NCBI GenBank assembly: GCA_026874595.1
Contig: CM049314.1
Span: forward strand, 17,850,729 to 17,914,728
Direction: 5' to 3'
Length of the DNA: 64,000 bases
From: Sipunculus nudus
Lineage: Eukaryota; Annelida; Sipuncula; Golfingiida; Sipunculidae
In this document: positions 51,371 through 63,460 of the stretch, piece after piece
Layout: the number at the start of each line of letters is the position of its first letter
Position numbering within the stretch: the stretch's first letter is position 1
Made by a program: the position numbers and the translations under genes
The notes under the pieces: model-generated
The model's database searches: none
What the model was told of the DNA's origin: nothing
What the model saw: only the letters and a program-made list of their open reading frames with translations

Positions 51371-52015
51371 ATCAATTTTAATTCCATCAACCCGATCCAT
51401 CAGGTTACAGTTCTGATTACCATAGAATTGTTTTCAACATCTTAAGTGGTGTCATGTCCTACTATTTACAATAAAGTTACGTACGCAAAAAAAAGGGAAA
51501 CGTACTCTTATATTGGACAAAGACGAACGACTTTTTCAGCTAAGATCGGATATACGCTCACATACTAGCCTCACAATCATGAAAGTCAATGAATATACCA
51601 AAAAAAATACGATCTTTGTTTCCTATTTACATAGACATATCCACAACATGTGTGCAGTCTCCCACCTAGTAGCAAAAATCAGTTTAGGTAAACTCGGAAA
51701 ATGTGAATCCAGTTGAATGTACAACTGCTATAAAATGATACGATATTGCAGGATAAATGGGGTCTTTGTGAAAATAATGCACACTGGAAAACAATAAAAA
51801 GTACGGATATGGTTATGTAAGACATCGAGATAGTTTGTATCCTTTCTCACAATAGCCATGCATTTATTTAAATCAATTATATAAAGGGTGTTATGAATTG
51901 GAAAAGGATGTGACCGATATATTGATTAAAACTTAAGAAGGGCAACGAAAAGCAGAGCATCCCCTCCCACGGGAGCATTATCATATGGGTAGTATTACAT
52001 AAGTGTGAACATGAT
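51371..52015. other. No feature recognised
   Basis: Part of the extra DNA of this unit. One 67-codon frame (51513-51716) has no recognisable domain. I see no repeats or splice-supported exons. Confidence 0.4.
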
Positions 52016-52385
52016 GAGGGCAGGTCTTTGACCTTGACGTAAGACCCAATGACCTTGAACTCAATAGGATTCTTTATTCATGGGAAGGTGAGCCGTATGT
52101 AAAAGATGAAAGGTTGTAGGTGAAACGGTTTTCCTTAAAATCGATCCACAAGATTAAAAAAAGTTGGTCCCGTGGCCTTGACCTTTGAACCCGTGACCTC
52201 AAAATCGAAAGGTTTCTTAATCCATGTGTGGAAAATGAAAGGTTTACGTGAAACGGTTTGGATTTAAATCGGTCTACAAGGCAATCCCGTACGGACGTAC
52301 GGAATGACGGACGGATGTACGAACAGAGACGTTACTATATCCCTTACTGCAACCGATGCGTGCGGAAAAAAAGTTATGAAAAAAA
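52016..52385 (+). repeat. Interspersed repeat, two tandem copies
   Basis: Two diverged copies of the 25600-25835 family lie head to tail. Each runs from TTGACCTTGA or TTGACCTTTGAACCC to GTGAAACGGTTT and AAATCG. The second continues into GGCAATCCCGTACGGACG. Confidence 0.6.
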
Positions 52386-52409
52386 GTATTCAGAATACAT
52401 GTTAGTAAG

Positions 52410-53140
52410 CTTATATAAAACTTAAATAAATTATTAGTAATTAGATTCTGGACAAAGGAACCCGACATATATCCTTTGGCCCTGTTTAATTGCTATCAAC
52501 TAGTCTGATCGACTGCTATTTGATACCTTTATTTTACATTGTATACAATGGGGGGGGGGGGGGGGACAAAGCTTGCCTGAATGCATTAAAAAGATTATTT
52601 TCCAAAATAGTATCAAGAACTGGAGGAAACTAAACAATTAAATGGCATTTAAATTGAATGAACTTACAAGAACAATGTTAAACTTGTTACAAAATTATGA
52701 AAAATAAATATGGCTTCCTTTCTGAAATTTATAAGTCGAGTATAAAGATCTGCACATATAACTGATACATTTAAGTGTATATCCCAAGTTTTCTGTGTAA
52801 TGGGACCAGATCAAAAGTAATCCACGGGATCTACCTGTGGATTTATACAAAGTGGTGTACTGGATTATATATCATATTTTTTGCTCAAATAATTATATAA
52901 AAACAGGTCATATAATTTAGAAAATTATTTCCATTCATGGCCTTACCGCCTAGGGTAGATAGTTATTGTTGTGCAGAATGCAATGGAAACGGTTATATGA
53001 GCACCTGATATTCCAATGTTATATCAAGTCAAGCAACAATATAAAACTAACTTTCATGTGTTATTTATTTATGTACGCACACACGTATAATCAATTTACA
53101 ATTATTATTTTTTTTCCGCTCTTTTATCTATCGAAAGTAA
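52410..53140. repeat. Lectin 3' block, copy 3, with G16 run
   Basis: Partner of 25836-26747 and 32370-33058. At 52550-52565 there are 16 G in a row where the other copies have five G or GGAG, so this run has expanded in this copy. Confidence 0.75.
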
Positions 53141-53141
53141 G

Positions 53142-53216
<75 letters not shown>
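53141..53216. repeat. (TA)n microsatellite
   Basis: About 75 bases of TA, the counterpart of 26748-26812. Confidence 0.95.
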
Positions 53217-53218
<2 letters not shown>

Positions 53219-53920
53219 CACGATAGCCTAGGGTTCTTACTAATTTTTTTAGGGGAAGGCAAACACATCCAGGCCTCGGACATAAATCATGCAAATCTAA
53301 AACATGAAACAGGTTATATAATATAATATACAGAAATTTTACTCTATATCCATGAACAGATACATTTGCATTAAACAAAAATTTGCATTAAACATACATA
53401 AATATAATACAATATGAGAGGGGCTAAACCCTAAGCAACACTAAATATTATATAAAAATGTCAAAAACTATTAAGGCTGGCTCATACACCATATTCATAT
53501 CCAATCTGGACCAAACAAGATTTTAGCTCTCATATTTGCTCAATTTAGCTCGAATAAATGATGTAATATATGGGCAGACGAATCCCCCGGACAGGGATAC
53601 TGAAAAAATGGGGTTACAAGTAGGAGTTGTTAACTTCTCTCTCACTACAAGGGAAAGAGTCCTAATAAATAGTTGTAGTCCAGATGAGAGAATCTACATA
53701 TTTTAATACACCTGGCAATTATAATATACAGAGAGGCCCGAGATTTGGCTTAGAGCCACTGTACGAACAACATTTAGATACGCCTTAGCCAAGAAACATA
53801 TTACTAATACCGAGATGAACACAACATGTAAATCCAGGATGTGCATAATGCCAAAGGCTTGTAAATATTGAGGAACAACGGAAAATATTTACCGCGCATG
53901 TTACTTCTTGTATATGAAAA
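53217..53920. other. 3' flank of lectin gene 4
   Basis: Shares GAAGGCAAACACATCCA and later text with 26815-27420, then jumps by deletion to the region just beyond the stop codon. It also matches the pseudogene's 3' side (GTAAATCCAGGATGTGCATA). No gene seen. Confidence 0.6.
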
Positions 53921-56255
53921 TCAGAATATGGCATGTGCCTCACATATAGAGTAAAGAATTTCACTATACGAAACGTCGTTCCAGACCAAACCTTTGCTGT
54001 TCAAGAGAACAAGGAAGGGCTCTCCACTAGCACCATGGTTGTTTGGTTCTCCGTTGTCCCAGTTTGTGTACGTAAGAATGGAGCCGGTTGCCATCCATTT
54101 CCACTTACCTTCCTCCTCAATATCAGAGCCGGAGGTCCAGTATCCTATAAAGGTTTAATATTATATAGGTGTTTAAGTAGGTATTTACCAATAATATAAA
54201 TGTGAGTTAGATTTTAAATTTGTAAATATATGTTTGCAGAAAAGGTGTCATAGGACTGGAGGCATCGAGTTAAAACCATCTTGTTCGTAGTTCTAAATGT
54301 ACAGCTTCGTTCGAACAGTTTACTAGATGTGTTTGATATCCCCCGGTATCTTTTTATTTTAAATATTAATCAAAATATAGAAGTTCATTAAAAATGTGAA
54401 AACAACCTCGCCTCAGAGATTCCAGGCTATTGATGTTGATTATATTACTGATACGCATGCCACACAAGGAAACAGGATTGGGATTGTTCCAATCATAATG
54501 TTACTTCTAGACATGAAATAATCTCTTAGAGAAACGCCTATTTTTAAGTTTTATAGTACTTATATTATAATTATAGGTTACCCTGGGCAGCTCTTTGATA
54601 TTTATTGACGACGTCTTGCAGGTGCATCTGTTCCTCCCGTGACTCTATACTGACTAGGTCACCGCCCTGAGAATAACAATTATTACGGGCGGCCACCCAG
54701 GTCATTTTTTCAAATATCAGTTTGTAACAGGAATGCACTGCCTGTCCATTGTGCGTGAAACGTTCTATTAGAAATGTGTGGTCAAATCCACTTGGGCATT
54801 CTGTTAAGAAGAAAAATAAAACCAATGATATAAAATGAAACATATTGTGACAGTATTAAAAGTGTAATGTTTTTTCTTAATCTAGATTACGAGGTTCAAC
54901 TATGGCCTGTGTATATCTCTATATTTTCTATTATACTGCTTATGTGAATAATGTATATCAACGTTAGGAAATATTTCAATGCATCTGCGAATGTTAAAGA
55001 ACATTTGCCGAAATTTGAAACAGGTCATGTTTTGATTTTTCAGTATATATTCGCTTGTTATCATGAACTGTTTTACAATGCAGCCACGAATTATCGATTA
55101 TATAAAAATGGTCTGTTATTTTCTGGGGTAATTTAATATTAATGTGAATAATCTTAGATACATTCAGACATAATGCAATCGCTTGATGATGCCTACTTCA
55201 CATTACATATACCGCCGATAATTAGAGGTGGAAACTTACTGAACTCGTATGTATAGCAGAGAGAAGAACTTTCCTTAATTGATAATATCTGCACCCTCAG
55301 CAGGAGAGGTTCGCAAGATTTGCATGTTAACATGCACATCAGGTGAACATGCTACATTTTGCCAGTGAGAATATAACGAATAGCCTTTATTCAAGCTAAA
55401 AGTAAATGGCTAAGTTTTGTGTAATTCGTGAGAGAATGCTTTAACCAAGACTTACTTAATTGTTGAGTGGTATAAAGTGAGTGTCCTTCATCCACTGCCA
55501 AACATGGCATGGTCGACAACACCACTTCGCAGGTTGCATTTCTGAGCAGCTGGAACGCGTGACAAGTACTCATTTGGTTGCACGCTAACATGCACATCAG
55601 CTCTACAGGGTACATGTTACCAATGCTCGGACGAAATGTTAAGGCACCCACAGAGCGCAGTTCCTTATACTTTTTGTATATATTGCATTTACCCATTGAT
55701 CCTGGTTGAAAAGGAAAGAACAATGGTTAAACGTGCATGTCAGACAAAAGATATTGTATGAAACTATACAGAGGTTCTCTATACTGATCCAAAATATTAA
55801 TAAAAGGGGATAAGTATAAAAGTCAAGGAATCCGCTTAAAAATCAGTGTAAACTGTAATTAATAGTCTTTGTATATTCATTGACAAAACCATCCTTAACA
55901 AGTTGTGCATAATAGAGGACCCTTTTTTATATAAATTTAAAAAAAGACAGCATATAAGCTGTCAAGGCTTATATATTTGTCTGTCCTATAAAATATGAAA
56001 TAAAACGTATGATTCTTGGTCTATCATTAAAGCTGCATCTGCGAAATTGGTTCTTTACGCTTGCACTTCACCTAAAATCCCCATATTTAAATCTAAATTG
56101 AGGACAATCATTTTAAACTTCCGCTCCCACTTGATTCCAGGCTTACATAATAATTACTACTTTCCCAATTTCTGAAAACAGACCCTAAACATATATAAAT
56201 ACTGCTCACCTGCAACGCAGAATACCAGGGCAACTGCGAAACGCAACATAATCAT
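53921..56255 (-). CDS. Secreted PAN/Apple + C-type lectin, gene 4 (EPN type), 4 exons
   Basis: Predicted secreted lectin of 244 residues. Exons in reading order: 56255-56210 (signal peptide MIMLRFAVALVFCVA), 55701-55456 (PAN/Apple), 54800-54582 and 54144-53921 (C-type lectin domain, stop TGA). Exon sizes of 46, 246, 219 and 224 keep one frame, and all introns are phase 1. The PAN exon shows GSMGKCNIYKKY, VELMCMLACNQMSTCHAF and TCEVVLS. The lectin domain shows CPSGFDH, HSCYK, NNCYSQGGDLVSIES, GEPNN, VWND and SICEA, that is, the mannose-type EPN with the WND calcium motif. As in gene 2, the cysteines that usually flank WND are missing. It is the counterpart of gene 2 in the second unit, and its intron 2 holds the same decayed half PAN exon. 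Confidence 0.86.
55240..55385 (-). pseudogene. Relict second PAN half-exon inside lectin gene 4
   Basis: Same relic as at 29577-29757, more decayed. A TAG follows the LTGKM-equivalent codons and about 35 bases after ATGCATGTTAACATGCA are deleted. The end still reads ...YEFS with a GTAAGT donor. Confidence 0.6.
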
Positions 56256-56366
56256 GTCGATGAATTAGCACTGTTAACTTGGTGAATACTGAAACTCGTG
56301 TCTCTAGTTTCACCGCCGCTTTGAGCTTAAATGCTACAAGGTTTGCAGAGTCGCCTTATTGTACGG

Positions 56367-56389
56367 GATACAAGGCTCACGCTCACGTG
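56367..56389 (-). promoter_or_regulatory. Conserved lectin promoter (gene 4), TATA altered
   Basis: CACGTG at 56384-56389 is kept. The TATA-like box reads CTTGTATC (56367-56374), with one base changed relative to genes 1 and 2. Confidence 0.45.
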
Positions 56390-56660
56390 ACTGTCTTCAT
56401 GTGTTAACTGGTTTACCAGGGAATGAATATTAACAACAGTGACTATGCGTTGTCTCCAGACAGGGAATACCTTAGGGAATTGAGCCAATCAATTTGCTAG
56501 GGAAAGTTGCCAGATCGAAGGAAGGTGTCCAGCAAAGGATATGCATATTTAATCTCTCTTGAAAAAAGTACACCGAATTCTCGCCGTTGCAAATCAAATA
56601 TCTATGGGTGGCATGGAGGATGCACTAAAAACGTTTTCATTATAATCAACATTAAGGATA
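56390..56660. other. Upstream flank of lectin gene 4 (short)
   Basis: Matches the first 250 bases or so upstream of genes 1 and 2, then breaks off near 56660 and passes into B-block copy d. The SINE-like element found upstream of gene 2 is absent. Confidence 0.6.
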
Positions 56661-56679
56661 AACTGATCATCTGATAGAA

Positions 56680-57796
56680 GCTTGTGAATTATTTTTGTGT
56701 TTCAGATCTATTTTAAGCAATATAAAACAGAAATCATCTACTCTAAACAGAATGTGTCTTCTTACTGTACCTTTTGTGAGATAACATTGAAAGGTTATGG
56801 CTTAGGTATTATCTGATTATAAGCCTAGGTAACATATTGAATAGATTATGTGAACTTAGAATAGTTGCCACCTTTGTTGCCTTCACAATGTAATGTAATA
56901 ACAACTTAATTGCTATAATCGGTTTAATGTCTGAGATATGAATAAACCAGTAGACTGAAATTGAGTCTTGAATTGTGGCCCGTCAGGATTCCATTTTATT
57001 TTCCATTTTGTTTCAGTTCGATCTTATAAGATTTTCAAAATCCTTTTTCGGACCCTTTTGAATTATTGATTACTTGTTTCTCTTCCTAGGTGGTTGCGGC
57101 ATATAAATTGTACCAAGAGCCCAGGAGATAACTTTGTGTATGTTTTAACCCTAAATTATTTTTTACGTATTTTTCATGAGAAAAATCCGGGAAAGATTTA
57201 TTCGCACGACGGTTGCATAACGCGGGGATTATGTCAAATGATTTTATATAAACAAATGTACTGAATAAGTTTCTAAGAAAAGTTTTATATGGCTCATTTA
57301 CTTAAAGAATCATCAGAATAGTTTTGATCTTTCATTGACCTGTAAGTATGGTAATTGTATATGCAGAAAGGTCATTCAGTACCCTGGGTTAGACAACTTC
57401 AATTATCAATGTTAGCCCTGATAGAACGTGAGTATTGTTCACCATGGTCACAAGCTGGTATAAACATGCTGCATAAATTATAATACTTGGTGCATGTCAG
57501 AGTCAATTGACATTTGTTTATGTTAGTCTGCGAGTTGTCGCATTCTGCAGATCATGACCTTTAGAAAATTTAACTTAGGTGATCACGCAAATGTCGTCTT
57601 CACACTTTACTGTGACATTTGAGGCTAAAATGTGAAACCTGTGTAAAACGTTTATTGAGAGACCTTAAGGAAAAACGCACTGAAAAAATTGCAGAAACTT
57701 TCCCATTGACAATATAAAAATACCTTCTCTCCGGTGTTTGTTGATTTAGCCTATATCTTAAAGTGTAAACTAAAAAACAAACAATACTTTGTACTA

Positions 57797-57857
<61 letters not shown>

Positions 57858-58190
57858 CTCATCTGATTCAACGATAATGTTGAACAGTTCACACCTTCGA
57901 TTTGGTTATCCCTTTTATCGATTATATTTGAGAATGCAATCTTTGAGTAAACGTGTGGTTGTGCCTTGAGGTGTTGCCTTTCTAAAAACATATTAAAACC
58001 TTTCTGTATTCAATTATCCAGAACCCGTTAAAACTCATCAAGGGTTTGCTTTTATGTAATTTAAGGGTTCATCACACCACACGTGTTTCTTTGCTGTTTC
58101 TTTGTATTACCTTCTCATGAATAAGATTTCCCGACATGAATTCCTCTGCAAGTATTTTGATATACTTACACTGTCACCTCAGGAGCTGAT
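56680..58190. repeat. B-block, copy d (most diverged)
   Basis: Recognised by GTCACAAGCTGGTATAAACA (57446), CGCATTCTGCAGATCATGACC (57539) and AAACGTGTGGTTGTGCCTTG (57949). The short frame seen after CTGCAG in copies b and c is disrupted here. Confidence 0.65.
57798..57855. repeat. (TA)n microsatellite
   Basis: About 58 uninterrupted bases of TA inside B-block copy d. The other B-blocks lack it at this spot. Confidence 0.95.
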
Positions 58191-58389
58191 TCTTAAATTT
58201 TTGCAACTAAGGCATGATAGAATGTTTGCGAAAGCTGTAAATTATTAGTGGGCAGATTATACATAGCAGGCCTCGAGAAATGATAAAAAAGACTAGGGAT
58301 AAATTTTTACCCAAGCCAGAAAGTTCTGCTGAGCAATAAAATGCACTTCAAATAGTCCATCAGAAAACGCTTTTATGTCACAAAACAGG

Positions 58390-60500
58390 TACACTTGATA
58401 TTATCAGTAAGGCCTGAAAATGGCCAACGCTCATGATAATGGCTTTGTTTAATTGTGTGATTTAAATGATGGGGACCACAACCGTAGCCTAAAGCTATGG
58501 TTAATCAGATGAGCCTAGGTTTCACTTGCCCTATACAGACAAGTTATTTCTGGCTTCTGCTGATGGCTACATTTATGGTAGACGCGTCCTAACACCTGCA
58601 ACAGATGAAGGATTAAATAGCCTGGTCTAAGAATAACATTATGATTTTCAGTGTCTATGACTGTTATTAACCTTCTATATATTCATGTGTTGGGTTCCTC
58701 TCTTATAGGTTAAAGGAAATTCACTGTTTTTTTCCAAGGGCAATTACATTGTAGAGTGGTAAGTCTTACCGCACAGAGGTGCTGCTTCCAAGCAACTAGA
58801 TAAAGAACAAAACTTTAGAGTCAGATTTGGGGTTTTACCAATGTCATTTATTATCTTAAGACCTGGTCTGTTTATCATGTTGCAGCTTTGTTACTTTAAA
58901 TACCAATATAACATATAAATATGTATATCTTTCTAAGAGAGAAAGGTCAAAACAGCAAAATAAAATGCAAACGGTATTTAGAATAAATAAAGGGTTAAGC
59001 TCCCTGCTATGTAAGCTACAAATAATAAAAAGGTCGAATTATAATGTTTAACAAAAAAAGGATGAAATGGGCAGTAAGATACCATGTCATGACATGGGGA
59101 ACCAACAATAAAGCACCATCAATTGTTGATCTCTTTTATGCAAGTTGTATAATAATTATACATGATAGACAAGTTTTGAAAATGTCTCTCGTATTAAGAT
59201 AAAAGTATTTAAAGGATCAATCTGTTATTCAACAATTAATGTTACATTAATCCATGGTTCATTAAGACGTCAGTTCAAATATCTGATTTTCCATCGGAAT
59301 TTCATCACTGTAGCTTTGACACGCCAGGAGCGACTGTTCACTCCATAACAGAACGTCTAAGCACAAGACTGTCCTACCCCGTGTATACATTTTGTATGGA
59401 CGGTTGATTGATAAACCCATACCGTTTAACAGATTATCAGAACCGTCTTACTCGAAAAGTTTGCTAGTAACCGTTAAGAATATGAAGTCATACTGAGCCC
59501 AAGTGAACTGCCTCCCGTGTTTAACCTGTGATATAAATTAAAACTGAGAATTTTAATAATATCCTATTCAGAATTATTTACGTTTTAGGATACAAATGCT
59601 GAAGACCGAACATAAACTATTCTTGTCATTTCATATAGATTTCAAAATTACCGATGAATCAATTAGATTTTAAACAGAAAAGTGTTTCCTCATACTTAAA
59701 ATAATGCTGACATTTTACGTTTCATGCTTAGACATACACTCCTTATAACTAAGTGTATAAACTAGATATGTAGGATGTATTCTGGCAATACAGTATTTAT
59801 TAACAAAATACTGAAATATATAAATATAGCATGCATATAGATTGATTTAATCCTAATATTTTCGAAATGAGTATAAATCTAACTCAATAGTTGATCTTGT
59901 TAAAACAGAAGACTCAACATTTGTGCCTGGTGTTCCTTAAGCGGTTGTTGATAATTTCACTGAATAATAAAAATGCAATGCACTTTGTTTGCACATGTCA
60001 GATGATGCGACTCATCCACTCTTCGGTGTATAAAATGTGGGACATGTGCTTCCTTTTAGATTTAAATACCAGAAAGTGTGCATTATTCGCTTTACAGGAT
60101 CCATTAAGCAACAGTGATTAAAAATCTGGTGAGAAATAAACATCATATTTATACTGCTAGAGGTAGCATACCTTATCATTCTCTGGTTTGAATTTAATAT
60201 GGCGTTACGATGTGGCAATTTTTCAGCTGCTAAGATAAATATGTCTGTGTAGGATTAGTGTATGCCAATCACATTGTAAGATGAAAATTGTTCAGTATTA
60301 TATAGTGCGTGCACGGTTAACTGAATGTGATATAATTATGGGTGTATTTCAGAGATAGGAGATGGGGCAGCACTGTCTGCCAATACATGTATGATAATAA
60401 TTTACCGGGAAGTAGGTAATTTCAGACAGTAAATGTAATTTTGGATTGATATTTTGTTCAGCAGCGTGGTTACCCCTTGCGGTTTGATGGACTAAGTGTG
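58390..60500. repeat. Spacer of a third unit from which the GPCR is missing
   Basis: ACACTTGATATTATCAGTAAGGC and GGGGACCACAACCGTA near 58390-58490 match 20530-20640. 59100-59145 matches 22505-22550 and 60355-60490 matches 23950-24120. B-block copy d ends at 58190, so the whole receptor interval (about 16.6-20.5 kb of the first unit) is gone. No gene seen. Confidence 0.55.
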
Positions 60501-61639
60501 TTTTAATTAACGTCGTAATTTAAACATCTTTGGGCTGTTCAGTCCAAGAATATAACGATAGTCGGGTTTGAAATATTAAAATCTTTATATTGTTTCACAT
60601 GTTTTCGATAACTGGGAGTCATCAGCGTGTCTGGATGAGCGCGTGGTTTTGAAGGCCCAACACATGACTACATTGAACATAGGGAGATTAGCCTGGTTAG
60701 GATTAATATCCTAATGTGTGGTGTTGAACTTGGCCTAGGACGCAGTTGACATGTACGTTACCAGATGCAGTAGCATCTTTGATTTCTTTACTGTACATAT
60801 ATTACTGTTTTAAACGGTAGTGATGATGACTTTTTTTTCAAAAAAATAAAATCACAAATTCAATGAAATTATATTTATCTGGTGATCTATGTATCGCCCG
60901 CATGGATGTTTTCGAGTATGTAAAACAATCCTGACTTCATAAACGGTCAGCCCCAGTATATTCTGTATTGACTGATTTGCACTGATTCTAATTATGTACA
61001 TAGGGATATGTGCTGCATTTTCAGTTACCGTTGAATTTTCCATAGGTAATTGGCGTCATTCCCGAAGTTAATATAAACTGTGCATTAGTAATAACGTACA
61101 TAATGTCCTTTTTGCTTTTTTTCATGTTCTAAGCTGTCCCATGCATTAGGGGAAGTACATACGATAAAAGCGACACTGGAGGCAATTGAATGCCTTTTGA
61201 TCACAAAATGTGCAAATGGATGTAACATTTCTTTTCCCCGTTTTTGTTATTGACATATTTTTTTAGATCCACTAGCGCATAGCATACAAATTATTTCATT
61301 CATAAATAAAATCGGGAAATAGTGAGAACTAAGTTGAAGGTACAAGTGTTATGAAATGATAAATATTTGGATGTTATTGAAATGTTTGTGATACTTTATT
61401 TATTTCTTAATTTCATTTTACTTTCTAGCAGGATCAGTGACAGACGACTTTTTGTACATGTATAAGTACATAGATAAGTAAAAGGAAATGGATAATACTA
61501 CTTATGCCGTACTGACGTTAAACATATTAGTGCATTCAAGTGAAAACATTTTTAAAACCAGTGTCATTCTTGCTCGTTAGTTGGCATACTTTAACCAACT
61601 TAACATTAAAATAATTACCGATGAATTTTCCTGCTAAAG
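60501..61639. other. No gene recognised
   Basis: AT-rich sequence with short frames only (for example 60852-61043 on the minus strand). No splice-supported exon, repeat or known motif seen. Confidence 0.45.
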
Positions 61640-61990
61640 GTATGATACTCTTTCAGTAAACATATATAACCAGAATGAATATATATTCAATGCATTTAAA
61701 CGTGACACAGCGTTTTCCTGAATATCGTTTCTGTATGTGTTTGCGTAGTATGAATAGCCCACAGAAATTCTGCTGGAAATTTTGTACTGTGTAAATGAAG
61801 CCATGTGAGAAACCTTCTTTCGTAACTTTTAACATGTTTTGGTAGAACTCCATTATGTCCTCACACGACTGCCTTTTAGCAAATCGATATGAAAAGTCTA
61901 GCCAAAGCTATTGGTGTGATTTATTCATATAACTCAATCATGGAACTCCTACATAGTAAATTGTGCCCATTGATCAGTTTACACGTTGCT
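61640..61990. other. Upstream flank of a lost lectin gene, with SINE start
   Basis: Matches 2760-3100: the run AATGCATTTAAACGTGACA, GTAGTATGAATAGCC, TACTGTGTAAATGAAGCCATG and CGACTGCCTTTTAGCA follows the same order as upstream of gene 1. No lectin exon lies on the side where the gene should be. Confidence 0.6.
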
Positions 61991-62899
61991 TGCCATCATC
62001 TATCCAGGACGAACGTTCGAGCTTAGAGATGCAATAATTAATTATATTATTTGGTATCTATTTCTTCCGCTTTGACATAGGACATACTACACACAAAGGG
62101 GAAATTAGTGACATTAACACCTTAGTTAATGAATAGTTTATACTGGTTGTTTAGCTAAGTTTCTGTTTGTCAGCTGCATAACATCATTTGATAGATAAAA
62201 TATATACAGATATTTTTGTTACTATAGAAACTTATCATTTTATCGATGTATGCATGATTTTAAGCAGATGAAAGGTTTACATGGAATACAATTCAAAACA
62301 AAAATTTCTTGTCAGACAAGATGAATATATTTCCTTCAAAATGTTATATCCTAACAGTTCCATACTACAAGTCGTCTCAGTCGTCAGAAGCACCCATCAA
62401 CTATTTCATCCTGTTTATTCAAGAATTCTCCATTCCTTATTCTTTTAATGCATCTTGAACAAGATATATTTTTCCTGGGAGAGAAACGCGTGAAATATTA
62501 TAACCAAGATTATAAAATCGTAAATAGAATAATTATTTTTACCACTGTTTTGGGATGTGCAGGCTCTGCGCATTCTTGGAAGTACTGCCTCCAGTGTTGG
62601 TTTGCAAACATTACTACAGACACACAGATAGGCCGTGCTGATTCTGGAGCTTCCATTAAGACTTACCTGAAGGAATGGCGGCATACTTGAGCGACATACA
62701 CGTTACTCACTGGGATAAGTTACTGATATACAACTGATACCCAAATGCCTGATTTGACACCTGAATATTTAATTTAACATTTTGTAAATTGTATACTATT
62801 TGCAAAAAAAAAAAAAAAAAAAAAAATTGGTAATAATCCGCTACAAACTTAGTTATCCCATCTCATGGCACATTGTAGGTTTTAAATATTGAATATGTT
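61991..62899. other. No supported gene; one possible orphan exon
   Basis: Around 62445-62690 frames are open on both strands (79-80 codons). On the minus strand ATGCCGCCATTCCTTCAG is followed at once by GTAAGTC, a good donor, which would give a short first exon MPPFLQ. With no partner exon or homolog I give this little weight. A poly-A run is listed separately. Confidence 0.3.
62804..62826 (+). repeat. Poly-A run
   Basis: Twenty-three A in a row. It may be the tail of an old retroposed sequence, but I recognise no element body before it. Confidence 0.9.
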
Positions 62900-63460
62900 A
62901 TTGATTATGCCTGTATGGTTGCAAGCGCGATTTATGCGACTAGATCACGTTTGTATCATATTTAATCGCCTATATTAATTACACTCAAGTTTTTAAAGGT
63001 ATCTAATTTGAAAATGTTTGTTATAACTAATGCCAAAGTGCATGTGTGTCTGTCCTGTCCATGAATATTATAAACATTTCCAAACATGGAGAAACTGGTC
63101 GAAATTTGTTGCATAAAACATAATGTATGATGCTTGTTTGAATCAATGCAGTTGTGTGTATGTTAGTTGGTATGCTGCCTCCATCTCTTCCTGTCATCTA
63201 GTCGCATATGATACCATACAATTACAGTATAATGATACCAGGATGCCATATATAAGCTTTCAATGACAAAGCTACCAATTGCTAAGATCATATGCTGTGT
63301 ATTTAATTTTTTAAGAGACGAACCCAAATGTGTCGAAATTTAATGGCTGTTGTAACAATAGAATAAGGCCATTTTCATGGTTGTGTTCAATAGTTTTATT
63401 GAATGGTTCAAAAATAGTTTGAATGACATAAATGAAAATATAAGCTGTTGCTAATATTTT
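62900..63460. repeat. A-block, copy d (most diverged)
   Basis: Recognised by ATGTATGATGCTTGTTTGAATCAATGCAG near 63122 and by the preceding order of landmarks. It marks the start of a further unit, which continues with a weak B-block-like start near 63630-63830 (TCCCGAATTTTC, and TAGCTTGTGAATTATT shared with 56682). Confidence 0.55.

Noticed and set aside
62445-62690. Opposing 79-80 codon frames with a good donor after a short ATG exon
   Set aside because: Interesting donor site, but no second exon, homolog or duplicated copy supports it. Recorded only as a weak possibility.
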